Below, one piece after another: positions 1 through 7,418 of a stretch of DNA of 64,000 nt. The notes beneath the pieces are model-generated. The model was not told the DNA's origin. It searched no databases and saw nothing but the letters and a program-made list of their open reading frames with translations. Numbering within the stretch: the stretch's first letter is position 1; every line of letters begins with the position of its first letter. The stretch is from SZAS-79 sp964599095 (GTDB lineage: Bacteria > Pseudomonadota > Gammaproteobacteria > Burkholderiales > SG8-39): assembly GCA_964599095.1 (NCBI GenBank), contig CAZREB010000003.1:310001-374000 (forward strand), written 5' to 3'. The position numbers and the translations under genes are program-made.

Positions 1-188
1 CGCATCGTCTTGATGTTCTTCTCGTGCAGGCGCATCTCCACCCGGTCGAGGAATTCCTTGGTGCGCGTCTTGCCGATGTCGAAGAGTGCGACCGTCTTGC
101 CCTCGAGCGACGGCGGCGGCTGCAGGCGCGCGCGCTTCAGCGGCGAGGTTTCGGGGGTCGGGTCGCGCATCCAGTTCATCGCGTTCAT
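1..188 (-). CDS. UGSC-family protein, N-terminal part only (runs off the left edge)
   Basis: Only the first 62 codons are inside the window. The visible protein starts MNAMNWMRDPTPE and continues through LQPPPSLEGK, VALFDIGKT and a helix ending KNIKTM. The pattern of a short Pro-rich start followed by 'SLEGK-VALFDIGK' matches the start of the UGSC family, known from selenoprotein surveys for a Sec-Gly-Ser-Cys motif. That motif would lie beyond the edge, so whether this member has Sec or Cys cannot be seen. The ATG (186-188) overlaps the upstream gene's stop codon in an ATGA junction, and AAGGAG sits 8 nt upstream, so the two are translationally coupled. It is the third gene of the redox trio. 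The family call comes from memory of the N-terminal pattern and needs the downstream sequence to confirm. Confidence 0.6.
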   Translation of the reverse strand, partial: MNAMNWMRDPTPETSPLKRARLQPPPSLEGKTVALFDIGKTRTKEFLDRVEMRLHEKNIKTM

Positions 189-1624
189 GGCTTGATCTCC
201 TTCGTTACGGGTTGCAGTTCGAAGCGGTTGCGGCCGGCGATCCAGCCGGGGAGGAATGCGGAAAACAGGCCCGCCGGCCCGCCGGCGCGCACGATCAACA
301 GGCCGTCCTCGTAGAACTTGGCCACCTGCTTGTCGGCGAATGCGGCCGGCAGGCCCTCGGGGATGCCCTGGGCGCCGGCGACGAGGTCCTTGCCCGGACG
401 TACGGTGGCTGCGAGGATGGCGCTGCCGATGCGATTGCGGTCCCAGCCGGCCGCGGCAAAGATCGCGTAGTGCTCCGGCGACAGGACGAGGATCGCGCGC
501 TGCATCTGCGCGAGTTTCGGGTGGCCCATCGCGTTGAGCCCCATGGCGAGCGAGCGCGCGAGCTCCTCCGGGGTGCGCGATTTCTGGTCGAGGAATCCCT
601 GCACGCCTTCGCCCTGGAACAGCGTGACCGTGGATTTCCCGCGCGCGAACCCGCGCGCAACCGACAGCGGCTCCCAACCCGGGTCGGACTCGTCCTCGGC
701 GAAGCAGAACGTGTACTTGCCGGGATTGCCTAGCGTTGCGCGATCGACTTCGCCGGGCCGCCCGCCGCCGACGTTGCGCACGATCAGTTGCAGCGCGCGC
801 CCGATCGTCGCATTCGCGCGATTGCCCTGCCCGAGCGCATTGATGCCCGAATTCATGCCGATGCGTTTCGCGACCGGCCCGTTGACGACGATGATCGGAC
901 CGGAGAAGTAGGTGGTCGCAAGCACGCCGTGCAACGTGAATTCCGGCTCCAGGGCCGCTTCGAGCGCGGCGAGCACCACCGGCAGGTACTCCGGCTTGCA
1001 TCCGGCCATGACTGCGTTGATCGCGGCCTTTTCGACCGTGCATTCGGCGAGGTTCGGCGGGATGCGGCCGATGACTTCGCCCGGCTTGCGCGTCGTTCCC
1101 TGCAGCATGCGCAGCACCCGCACGTCGGTGGGCGGCACCACGGGCAGGCCGTCGCTCCACCCCCGCTCGAAGCAGGCTTCGATCGGGTCGTCGTAGTCGC
1201 CATATTCGATCTTGCGCGATTTCAATCCGGGATCGCCGAATTTGACCTGCAGGTACTCGGCGAGACCGGGTTCCACGCTCTTCGAGCCGCACCCCGGGCG
1301 CAGCGCCGGCATCCCGGCGCCGAGGTCCGTGATGCCGGTGACGCGCCGCCATTCGTTCACGTCCCAGCCTTCGGTGCGGGTGGTTTCCTTGCCGTTCTCG
1401 AAACGGATCAGCGTCGGCACGATCTCGATGCCGTGCCGGAAGGATTCGCCCAGTTCGCGGTCGTCGATCACGCCTGCGACCTGCTCGGGAAAGGTCGGGT
1501 CGTCCTGCGAGTAGACCTTGAGCGTCCTGCCGCCGCCGGCCAACGCGCCGAGAACCGGCGCAACCAGCTGGCAGGTCGGGCAGTCGCGCTTGGCGAAAAC
1601 CGCAAGGGAAACGTCAGTGCTCAT
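185..1624 (-). CDS. Thioredoxin-fold (CPTC) protein fused to a conserved domain of unknown function
   Basis: 479 aa. The N-terminal ~95 residues read as a thioredoxin fold: a beta strand, then CPTC (residues 15-18), and the cis-Pro strand VPTLIRFENG. The remaining ~370 residues are a separate domain with the signature RGWSDGLPVVPPT and several glycine-rich stretches; I do not recognise it as a named family. The start is placed at the ATG at 1624 because GGAG lies 6 nt upstream; an upstream TTG at 1639 is less likely. The gene begins 11 nt after the selenoprotein stop and overlaps the UGSC-family gene by 4 nt, so the three are one transcript. A dithiol thioredoxin module encoded between an AhpD-like CxxU protein and a UGSC protein is a natural reductant for them; this is inference. 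The catalytic role of the large domain is unknown. Confidence 0.75.
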   Translation of the reverse strand: MSTDVSLAVFAKRDCPTCQLVAPVLGALAGGGRTLKVYSQDDPTFPEQVAGVIDDRELGESFRHGIEIVPTLIRFENGKETTRTEGWDVNEWRRVTGITDLGAGMPALRPGCGSKSVEPGLAEYLQVKFGDPGLKSRKIEYGDYDDPIEACFERGWSDGLPVVPPTDVRVLRMLQGTTRKPGEVIGRIPPNLAECTVEKAAINAVMAGCKPEYLPVVLAALEAALEPEFTLHGVLATTYFSGPIIVVNGPVAKRIGMNSGINALGQGNRANATIGRALQLIVRNVGGGRPGEVDRATLGNPGKYTFCFAEDESDPGWEPLSVARGFARGKSTVTLFQGEGVQGFLDQKSRTPEELARSLAMGLNAMGHPKLAQMQRAILVLSPEHYAIFAAAGWDRNRIGSAILAATVRPGKDLVAGAQGIPEGLPAAFADKQVAKFYEDGLLIVRAGGPAGLFSAFLPGWIAGRNRFELQPVTKEIKP

Positions 1625-1635
1625 GGATTGCTCCG

Positions 1636-2748
1636 TCAATTCGCGCCGCGCACGCGCGGGAATTCGTTGATGCCGGCCCGCTCGCGGATCTCGGGGGCAT
1701 CGCTGCCGCGGGCCGCGGTCTCGTAGGGGATGCCGATCGCGTCGGCGATCCGGACGAAGCCGTGGAAGGCGCCGACCACCGCCGCGGCATCGACCAGCCC
1801 GGCTTCGCCGATTGCGTCGAGCAAGGCCTTTCGCGCCGCGGCCGTGCGGGTGTCGTCGCGCAGCACGACGGCTTCGGCGAACTCGACGAGTTTCGCGGCA
1901 TGCGCGATCTCGATGTCCCCGTCGAAACCCGCGGTGACTCCGCGGACGTCGACCTCGCGTCCTTTGATTTGCATGCTCTCACGGAGCATGTAGGCGTGTG
2001 CCGTCGTTCAATAAGCGCACTGGTGCATTGCCGAGACCCGAGCGGCAAGGACCTCCACCTGCGGCCGCTCGATGGCGCGGATCGAGGTGCCGAACTGGTA
2101 GACATATTCGCCGGGCAGGTAGTGGGCGTTGGCCAGCGCCCAGTAGTCGCGGACCGCCTGCGGCACCATCGACAGTCCGCGGTAGATGTAGCCCGCCTTC
2201 GGGCTCGGGTACATCGGGCCGTCGGATTCGACCGTGTCTCCGGGCTCGACCAGCGGCAGCCAGGCGGCCTTCTTCTTCGCGCCCGGCGGGCGGTAGCGGC
2301 TGGGTTCGCCGGCGCGCGGGGCAGGCAGGTCGCGGACCGGCAGCCCGAGCGCACGATGGCAGGTGTCCATGATCATGACCATCGCGATGATGCCGACGAT
2401 TTCCACGTATTCGCCTTCGGACAGACCCCGCGCGAGCACCGACTCGGACCATTTCTCGGTCAGGCGGCCCGGATCGCTGACCACGCGATGGATCAATTCG
2501 ACTTGCGCCGCGCCGAGGGCGCCGAGGCTTTCGTGCCTGCCTTCGACCGCGTTGGGCGAGAGCGCCGACTTGATGCGCGCGCAGAAAGCGCAGTTGCGGG
2601 CGTTGCGGACTTCGGCGGCAACCGCCATGCGCAGGCCGCCGGTGAGCCAGGTGCCGGGCGCTGCGATGGCTTCCCAGGCGCGCTCGTGCGCCTCTGCCAG
2701 GTCGGCACGCACTCGAAAGGGGCTTCCTGCAAAGGACTGGGTAGGCAT
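1636..2748 (-). CDS. AhpD-like / carboxymuconolactone-decarboxylase family selenoprotein (in-frame UGA = Sec247)
   Basis: 370 aa if the in-frame TGA at 2010-2008 is read as selenocysteine. The protein has two CMD/AhpD-like halves. The first carries CAFC (C53, C56). The second carries C244-A-Y-U247-T-T-A-H251, which is the canonical CxxC-xxxH redox motif of AhpD proteins with the second Cys replaced by the UGA codon. Reading stays in one frame across the UGA, and the 123 residues after it continue the domain (the helical LVDAAAVVGAFHGFVRIADAIG ending typical of CMD proteins, split here as LVDAAAVVG and FHGFVRIADA). A SECIS-like hairpin lies 17 nt after the UGA. The ATG at 2748 is preceded by GGAGGAG; longer upstream starts are unlikely. 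Expected activity is a thiol/selenol peroxidase or related reductase using the CxxU pair. It is first in a minus-strand operon with a thioredoxin-fold protein and a UGSC-family protein. A nonsense pseudogene is the alternative, but position and hairpin argue against it. Confidence 0.85.
1972..2010 (-). promoter_or_regulatory. UGA recoding site with bacterial SECIS-like stem-loop
   Basis: On the coding (minus) strand the UGA (2010-2008) is followed after 17 nt by CATGCTC, loop CGTGA, GAGCATG: a perfect 7-bp stem with a 5-nt loop at 1990-1972. The loop begins 24 nt after the UGA, and a G occupies the second loop position as part of GU. These fit the bacterial SECIS consensus (apical loop roughly 16-37 nt from the UGA, G in the first two loop positions) recognised by SelB. 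The hairpin lies inside coding sequence, as bacterial SECIS elements do. Confidence 0.75.
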
Positions 2749-2956
2749 CTGAGCGTTCTCCTCCGTTCCGGGCAAGTTAAGCCATTCGCCGCGGTCGTGC
2801 AATCCGGCGGGCGGCTGCTCGCGAAACGCCGCCCGATGTTTCGCACCGGGCGAACGACCCGCGCAGCAAAGATGGTTATGATCCGCAGCGTACGCCGGGG
2901 CCTTCGAAGGCCGCGGCGCAAGGCCCGCCGACGGGCCGATTTCCCCAGGGAGCTCC

Positions 2957-4129
2957 ATGGCTAAACGTAAAGACATAGCGATCATCGGCTACGGCGAGAC
3001 CAAGGTCACGCTCAAGGGCGGCCGCAGTTCGTACGACCTCGCGGGCGAAGTGCTCGAGCAGGTGCTCGACCAGACCGGCATCGACAAGGACAAGATCGAC
3101 GGGCTTTCGATCGCCGAGACGATGAGCGAGACCGCAAACCCGTTCTGGGGCGTCTACATGTCCGAGATGCTCGGCCTGTCGCCGTCCTGGATGCAGTTGA
3201 ACGGCCTGGGCGGCACGTCCGGCATCGGCGGCATCGCCCGCGCTGCCGCGGCGATCCGCGACGGGTTGTGCGAGACGGTGTTCGTGCTCGCGTCAGATGC
3301 CCAGTCCTCCGGACGCAACCCGGAGCAGGGCGCCCAGCGCGGCGAGTTCCAGTACCCGACCGGCTTGCGCGGCCCGGTGGGCGCGTTCGGCCTGATCACG
3401 CAGCGCTACCGTTACCAGTACGGCCTCGACGACCGCGCGCTGGCCAAGCTCGCGGTCACGCAGAGAAACCATGCGCTGATGAACCCGAATGCGGTGGACA
3501 AGCTGCAGAAGCCGCTGACCGAGGCCGACTACCTCAATTCGAAGTACGTCTCCGAGCCGCTGCGCATGCTCGACTCGGTCATGGTGTGCGACGGCGCCAA
3601 CGGCGTGCTGGTGACCTCGACCGAGAACGCGAAGAAGCTCGGCGCGAAGAAGATGATCCACCCGATCGGGTACGGCGAGATCACCAACTTCAAGGGCGCC
3701 GAGCCACTGGCCGACATCACGGTATCCGGATTCTCGGTGGCCGGGCCGAGGGCGCTCAAGCAGGCCGGGATGACGCCCAAGGATATCCGCATGATCATGC
3801 CGTACGACGATTTCCTGATCGCGCTGATCATCACGCTGGAAGACATCGGCTTCTGTCCCAAGGGCAAGGGGTGCGAATTCGTCATGAACACCGACCTCTC
3901 TTACAAGGGCACCCTGCCGCTCAATACTTCGGGCGGCCAGATCTCGGCCGGCCAGCCGGGCCTGGCCGGCGGCGGCCTCAACCTCGTCGAGGGCGTGCGC
4001 CAGATGTTCGGCGAGGCCGGCGCGCGTCAGGTGTCCGACCCGCGCAACTGCATGGTCACCGGCATCGGCGTCATTCCCTACGGCCGCAACTGGGGCGTCT
4101 CCGGCGTCCTCGTCATGGAGCAATCATGA
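2957..4129 (+). CDS. Thiolase-superfamily protein lacking the catalytic Cys/His (aldolase- or lyase-like)
   Basis: 390 aa with the thiolase fold (start KDIAIIGYGETK, middle NGLGGTSGIGG, end NTSGGQISAGQPG and TGIGVIPYGRNWG). In true thiolases the first motif holds the nucleophilic Cys and the second holds GHP; here they read GGTSG and GQPG, so Claisen thiolysis is unlikely. This is the state seen in the non-thiolytic SCP2-thiolase-like branch, including Ltp2-type retro-aldolases that work in complex with a DUF35 (ChsH2-like) protein. The next gene is a DUF35 protein overlapping by 4 nt (ATGA), which supports that pairing. GGGAG sits 5 nt before the ATG. Divergent from the selenoprotein operon across a 208-bp intergenic region. 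Substrate unknown; the adjoining ligases and dehydrogenase point to CoA-thioester catabolism. Confidence 0.8.
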   Translation: MAKRKDIAIIGYGETKVTLKGGRSSYDLAGEVLEQVLDQTGIDKDKIDGLSIAETMSETANPFWGVYMSEMLGLSPSWMQLNGLGGTSGIGGIARAAAAIRDGLCETVFVLASDAQSSGRNPEQGAQRGEFQYPTGLRGPVGAFGLITQRYRYQYGLDDRALAKLAVTQRNHALMNPNAVDKLQKPLTEADYLNSKYVSEPLRMLDSVMVCDGANGVLVTSTENAKKLGAKKMIHPIGYGEITNFKGAEPLADITVSGFSVAGPRALKQAGMTPKDIRMIMPYDDFLIALIITLEDIGFCPKGKGCEFVMNTDLSYKGTLPLNTSGGQISAGQPGLAGGGLNLVEGVRQMFGEAGARQVSDPRNCMVTGIGVIPYGRNWGVSGVLVMEQS

Positions 4130-4572
4130 GCGAACCCACCAAGGCCCCGGCGAAGCCCGAGGCAAAGAAGATCCCGCGGCCCATGCCGCGCCCGAACACG
4201 TACATGGATACGCAGCCGTTCTGGCAGGCGGCGAAGAACGGCAAGCTCGTGATCCAGTACTGCAAGGACACCGGCAAGCCGCAGTTCTTCCCGCGGCCGG
4301 TCAGCATGGCCAACGGCAGGCGCAACCTCGAGTGGCGCGAAGTGTCCGGCAAGGGCACGGTATACAGCTACACCAACACGTTCAGCGCGTGGCCCGGGCA
4401 CGAAGACCGCGTTCCCTACCTCGTCGCGCTGGTCGAATTGCAGGAGGGCGTGCGCATCCTCTGCAACCTGATGAACGTGAAGGCAGGAGACGTCAGGATC
4501 GGCATGCCGGTCAAGCTGTGCTGGGAAAAACTTTCGGACGACATCAACTACCCGGCGTTCGAACCCGCGTGA
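4126..4572 (+). CDS. DUF35 OB-fold protein (partner of the thiolase-like protein)
   Basis: 148 aa. After a Pro/Lys-rich 30-residue leader comes the DUF35 pattern: QPFWQAAKNGKLVIQYC (the rubredoxin-like knuckle region), then an OB fold with VSGKGTVYSYT and PYLVALVELQEGVRI. In many relatives four Cys bind zinc; here only one Cys is present in the knuckle (YCKDTGKPQFF), so the zinc site appears lost. The start codon overlaps the preceding stop, giving strict co-translation and probably 1:1 assembly. By analogy with ChsH2/Ltp2-type complexes it should bind the acyl-CoA substrate and stabilise the aldolase-like partner. Role inferred from family and context. Confidence 0.85.
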   Translation: MSEPTKAPAKPEAKKIPRPMPRPNTYMDTQPFWQAAKNGKLVIQYCKDTGKPQFFPRPVSMANGRRNLEWREVSGKGTVYSYTNTFSAWPGHEDRVPYLVALVELQEGVRILCNLMNVKAGDVRIGMPVKLCWEKLSDDINYPAFEPA

Positions 4573-4573
4573 T

Positions 4574-4645
4574 TTAGATGGGGCCAGCGGCCATTTTTTG
4601 AGCAAGGCGAAAAATGGACTCTGACACCATTTATTCCATTTATTC
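4574..4645 (+). repeat. Repeat/MITE-like remnant, copy 1 (hairpin plus TGACACCATTTATT tail)
   Basis: Contains an inverted repeat CCATTTTT (4591-4598) / AAAAATGG (4610-4617) followed by GACTCTGACACCATTTATT and a second CATTTATT. A closely related sequence, GACTCCGACACCATTTATTTTCCCATTTATT, occurs at 13827-13858. I associate this sequence with remnants left near REP-type Y1 transposase elements in proteobacterial genomes, from memory. It ends 3 nt before the start codon of the next gene. Confidence 0.6.
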
Positions 4646-4648
4646 GGC

Positions 4649-6196
4649 ATGAAACTCGCCGCCTTCCTCGCCGCGCACGCACTGGCGACGCCGGAACGCG
4701 AGGCGGTCGCTTGCGAAGGCACGCGGCTGTCGTTCCGTGAAATCGACGAACAGTCCACGCGCCTTGCCAACGGGCTCGTGGCGCGCGGCATCCGCGTAGG
4801 CGACCGCGTCGCCATCCACCTGTCGAATTGCGCCGAGTTCGTGGTCGCCTTCATGGGCGTGGTCAAGGCCGGCGCGATCGCGATCACGCTGAACCCGAAA
4901 CTCTCGGTGCCCGAGGCCGCCTACATCGTCGCGGACGCGACGCCCAAGGCGGTCATTTTCGAGTACGACACCCGCGACGTGCTCGCGAATGTCAAGGCGG
5001 CGCCGCGCCTGCGCATTTCGCTCGATGCGCCGCGCGAAGGCGAAATCGCGTTCTCGGAACTCGCCTCCGCAAGCGGGACCGACCTGCCTGAGATCCCGCC
5101 CGAATTCGATGACTGCATGATCTCGTACACATCCGGGACGACCGGCAAGCCCAAGGGCGCGGTGATCACGCAAGCCAACTACATCATGCTCGCCGCGTAT
5201 TTCAACGGCGTGCAATGGAACCTGCGGCCGACCGACCGGATCCTCGCGACCACGCCGCTCGCGCACCGCTCGGCTTTCCAGCGCCTGCTCAACATGGTGT
5301 GCGTCGGCGCAAGCCTCGTGGTGATGTCACGGTTCGACGCGAAGGAGGCCGCCCGCATCATCGAGAACGAGGGCATTACGCTGATGGGCATGGTGCCCAC
5401 CGTGGGGCGCATGCTGCTGCCCGAGATCGAGGCCGCGCCGCGCCGGTTCCGGACGCTGCGCGCGGCGGTCGTCACCGGCGAGGCCTTCCCGGTCGAGGTG
5501 AAGCAGCGGCTGCTCGCCGCACTCCCGGGGCTCGAACTGCACTCGTTCTTCGCGATGACCGAGGCCGGCGCGATCACCAACCTCGGGCCGGACGAGCAGT
5601 TCGCCAAGGGCGCCTCGGTCGGACGCGTCAATCCCGGCATCGAAGTCAGGATCGCCGACGACAAGGGCGAGCGCGTGCCGCCCGGCGAGACCGGCGAGAT
5701 CCTCGTGCGCTCCGGCCCGCCGGGCAGTTCGCTGACGATGCGTGCCTACTTCAACAATCCGCAGGCGACCGCCGAAGCCTTCGTGAACGGCTGGTTCAAG
5801 ACCGGTGACCTCGGCCGGTTCGACGCCGAAGGCTATCTCTACATCGTCGACCGCAAGAAGGACATGGTGCTCTCGGGCGGCTACAACATCTATTCCAAGG
5901 AAGTCGAAAGCGCGATCCACGAATTGCCCGAGGTGCAGGACGTCGCGGTGGTCGGCGTGCCCGACGAGGTCTACGGCGAGGCGGTGGCGGCGTTCATCGA
6001 GATCCGCCCGGGGTTCGTGCTCGCCGCCGAGCAGGTGATCGCGCACTGTCGCGAGAGGATCTCCAGCTACAAGAAGCCGAAGCACGTCCGGTTCGTGCAT
6101 GCGCTGCCGCGCAACAGCACCGGCAAGGTCCTGAAATACGAGTTGCGCAAGGAATTCGCGGCCGCGGTGCGGCAGGCCGCCGCGAGCGCCGCCTGA
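4649..6196 (+). CDS. Acyl-CoA ligase (class I AMP-forming), paralogue 1
   Basis: 515 aa. Activates a carboxylic acid via acyl-AMP to its CoA ester. Visible motifs are the P-loop-like YTSGTTGKPKGAV, the A5-type FFAMTEAG, the GWFKTGDLG hinge region, DRKKDMVLSGGYNIYSKEVE, and the C-terminal catalytic lysine motif NSTGKVLKYELRK. Length is usual for the family. Its closest relative in the window is the ligase at 8416, which shares the start MKLA-FLA-HA-ATP and most motifs. No Shine-Dalgarno is visible before the ATG because the repeat remnant ends 3 nt upstream. It is followed 3 nt later by an acyl-CoA dehydrogenase, so the two are likely one operon. Substrate cannot be told from sequence. Confidence 0.9.
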   Translation: MKLAAFLAAHALATPEREAVACEGTRLSFREIDEQSTRLANGLVARGIRVGDRVAIHLSNCAEFVVAFMGVVKAGAIAITLNPKLSVPEAAYIVADATPKAVIFEYDTRDVLANVKAAPRLRISLDAPREGEIAFSELASASGTDLPEIPPEFDDCMISYTSGTTGKPKGAVITQANYIMLAAYFNGVQWNLRPTDRILATTPLAHRSAFQRLLNMVCVGASLVVMSRFDAKEAARIIENEGITLMGMVPTVGRMLLPEIEAAPRRFRTLRAAVVTGEAFPVEVKQRLLAALPGLELHSFFAMTEAGAITNLGPDEQFAKGASVGRVNPGIEVRIADDKGERVPPGETGEILVRSGPPGSSLTMRAYFNNPQATAEAFVNGWFKTGDLGRFDAEGYLYIVDRKKDMVLSGGYNIYSKEVESAIHELPEVQDVAVVGVPDEVYGEAVAAFIEIRPGFVLAAEQVIAHCRERISSYKKPKHVRFVHALPRNSTGKVLKYELRKEFAAAVRQAAASAA

Positions 6197-6199
6197 AGC

Positions 6200-7387
6200 A
6201 TGGACCTGAACTATTCCGCCGAAGAGTGCGCCTTCCGAGACGAGGTGCGCGCCTGGCTCGACGCGAACCTGCCGGCCGACCTCAAGGAGAAGGTGGAGTC
6301 ATTTGCCGAAATAGGCAAGGAGGACACGCAGCGCTGGCACCGGATCCTGTCGGACAAGGGCTGGGTGGCGCCGGCCTGGCCGGTGGAATGGGGCGGCACC
6401 GGCTGGAACGTCGTGCAGCGCTACATCTTCGACGAGGAGTGCGGCCATGCGGGCGCCCCGCAATTGCCGGCGCTTTCGCTGATGATGTGCGCGCCGGTGC
6501 TGATCCGCTACGGCACCCAGGCGCAGAAGCAGCGGTTCCTGCCGCGCATCCACGACGGCAGCGAGTGCTGGTGCCAGGGCTACTCCGAACCGGGAGCCGG
6601 CTCGGACCTCGCGGCATTGAAGACCCGGGCCGTGCGGGACGGGGACCATTACGTCGTCACCGGCCAGAAGATCTGGACCACGCAGGCCCACTGGGCCGAC
6701 TGGATGTTCTGCCTGGTGCGCACCGGCAGCGAAAGCCCCAAGCGGCAGGAAGGCATCTCTTTCCTGCTGATCGACATGAAGTCGCCCGGCATCACGGTGC
6801 GCCCGCTGATCCTGATGGACGGCTGGCACGAGGTGAACGAGGTGTTCTTCGATTCGGTGCGCGTCCCGGTCGGGAACCTGGTGCACGAGGAAGGCCAGGG
6901 CTGGACGGTCGCCAAGTACCTGCTTGGCTACGAGCGACTGAACCAGGCAAGGATCGGCATCGCCAAGCGCACGCTGGCCCAGCTCAAGGCGTTCGCGGCG
7001 GGTGTGCCTGGCACCGGCCGCCCGCTCATGCAGGACGCGCGATTTCGCGACAGGATCTCGCGTGTGGAGATCGAGCTCATGGCCCTCGAGCTGACCAACC
7101 TGCGCATGCTGGACCAGATGCGGCGCAGCGGCCGGCCGCCGGGCGCGGAAGTGTCCGTCCTCAAGATCAGGGGCACCGAGATTCACCAGGCCATCAGCGA
7201 GCTTTTCGTACAAGCGGTCGGGCCGTGCGCGCAGCGGCGCACGTCGCTCGACGGGGCCTTCGACGAATTCGCGACGTTCGCGGCCGCGGTCGCGCCGAAA
7301 TTCCTGAACTTCCGCAAGCTCACGATCTACGGCGGCTCGAACGAGATCCAGCGCAACATCATCGCCAAGGGCCTGCTGGGGCTGTGA
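6200..7387 (+). CDS. Acyl-CoA dehydrogenase family protein
   Basis: 395 aa FAD flavoprotein of the usual length, catalysing alpha-beta dehydrogenation of an acyl-CoA with electrons passed to ETF. Landmarks: N-terminal helical domain (SAEECAFRDEVRAWL), the WPVEWGGTGW loop, the flavin/substrate strands CQGYSEPGAGSDLA and GQKIWTT, and the C-terminal YGGSNEIQRNIIAKGLLGL. The gene starts 3 nt after the first ligase and precedes the Bug receptor gene after a 31-nt gap. Placed between two ligases, it should act on the product of one of them. Substrate chain type is not resolved. Confidence 0.9.
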   Translation: MDLNYSAEECAFRDEVRAWLDANLPADLKEKVESFAEIGKEDTQRWHRILSDKGWVAPAWPVEWGGTGWNVVQRYIFDEECGHAGAPQLPALSLMMCAPVLIRYGTQAQKQRFLPRIHDGSECWCQGYSEPGAGSDLAALKTRAVRDGDHYVVTGQKIWTTQAHWADWMFCLVRTGSESPKRQEGISFLLIDMKSPGITVRPLILMDGWHEVNEVFFDSVRVPVGNLVHEEGQGWTVAKYLLGYERLNQARIGIAKRTLAQLKAFAAGVPGTGRPLMQDARFRDRISRVEIELMALELTNLRMLDQMRRSGRPPGAEVSVLKIRGTEIHQAISELFVQAVGPCAQRRTSLDGAFDEFATFAAAVAPKFLNFRKLTIYGGSNEIQRNIIAKGLLGL

Positions 7388-7418
7388 CCAGGCGATTCCA
7401 GAAAGGAGGAGACACATC

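Noticed and set aside
2008..2748. Two separate genes (246 aa and 117 aa) or a nonsense pseudogene instead of a selenoprotein
   Set aside because: The UGA is in frame, exactly at the catalytic Cys position of CxxC-xxxH, with a SECIS-like hairpin at the right distance; the downstream 117-aa frame has no ribosome site for its first Met.
1761..2964. Long plus-strand open frame (400 aa) opposite the selenoprotein
   Set aside because: Arg/Ala/Gly-rich antisense shadow of a high-GC gene with no recognisable domain.
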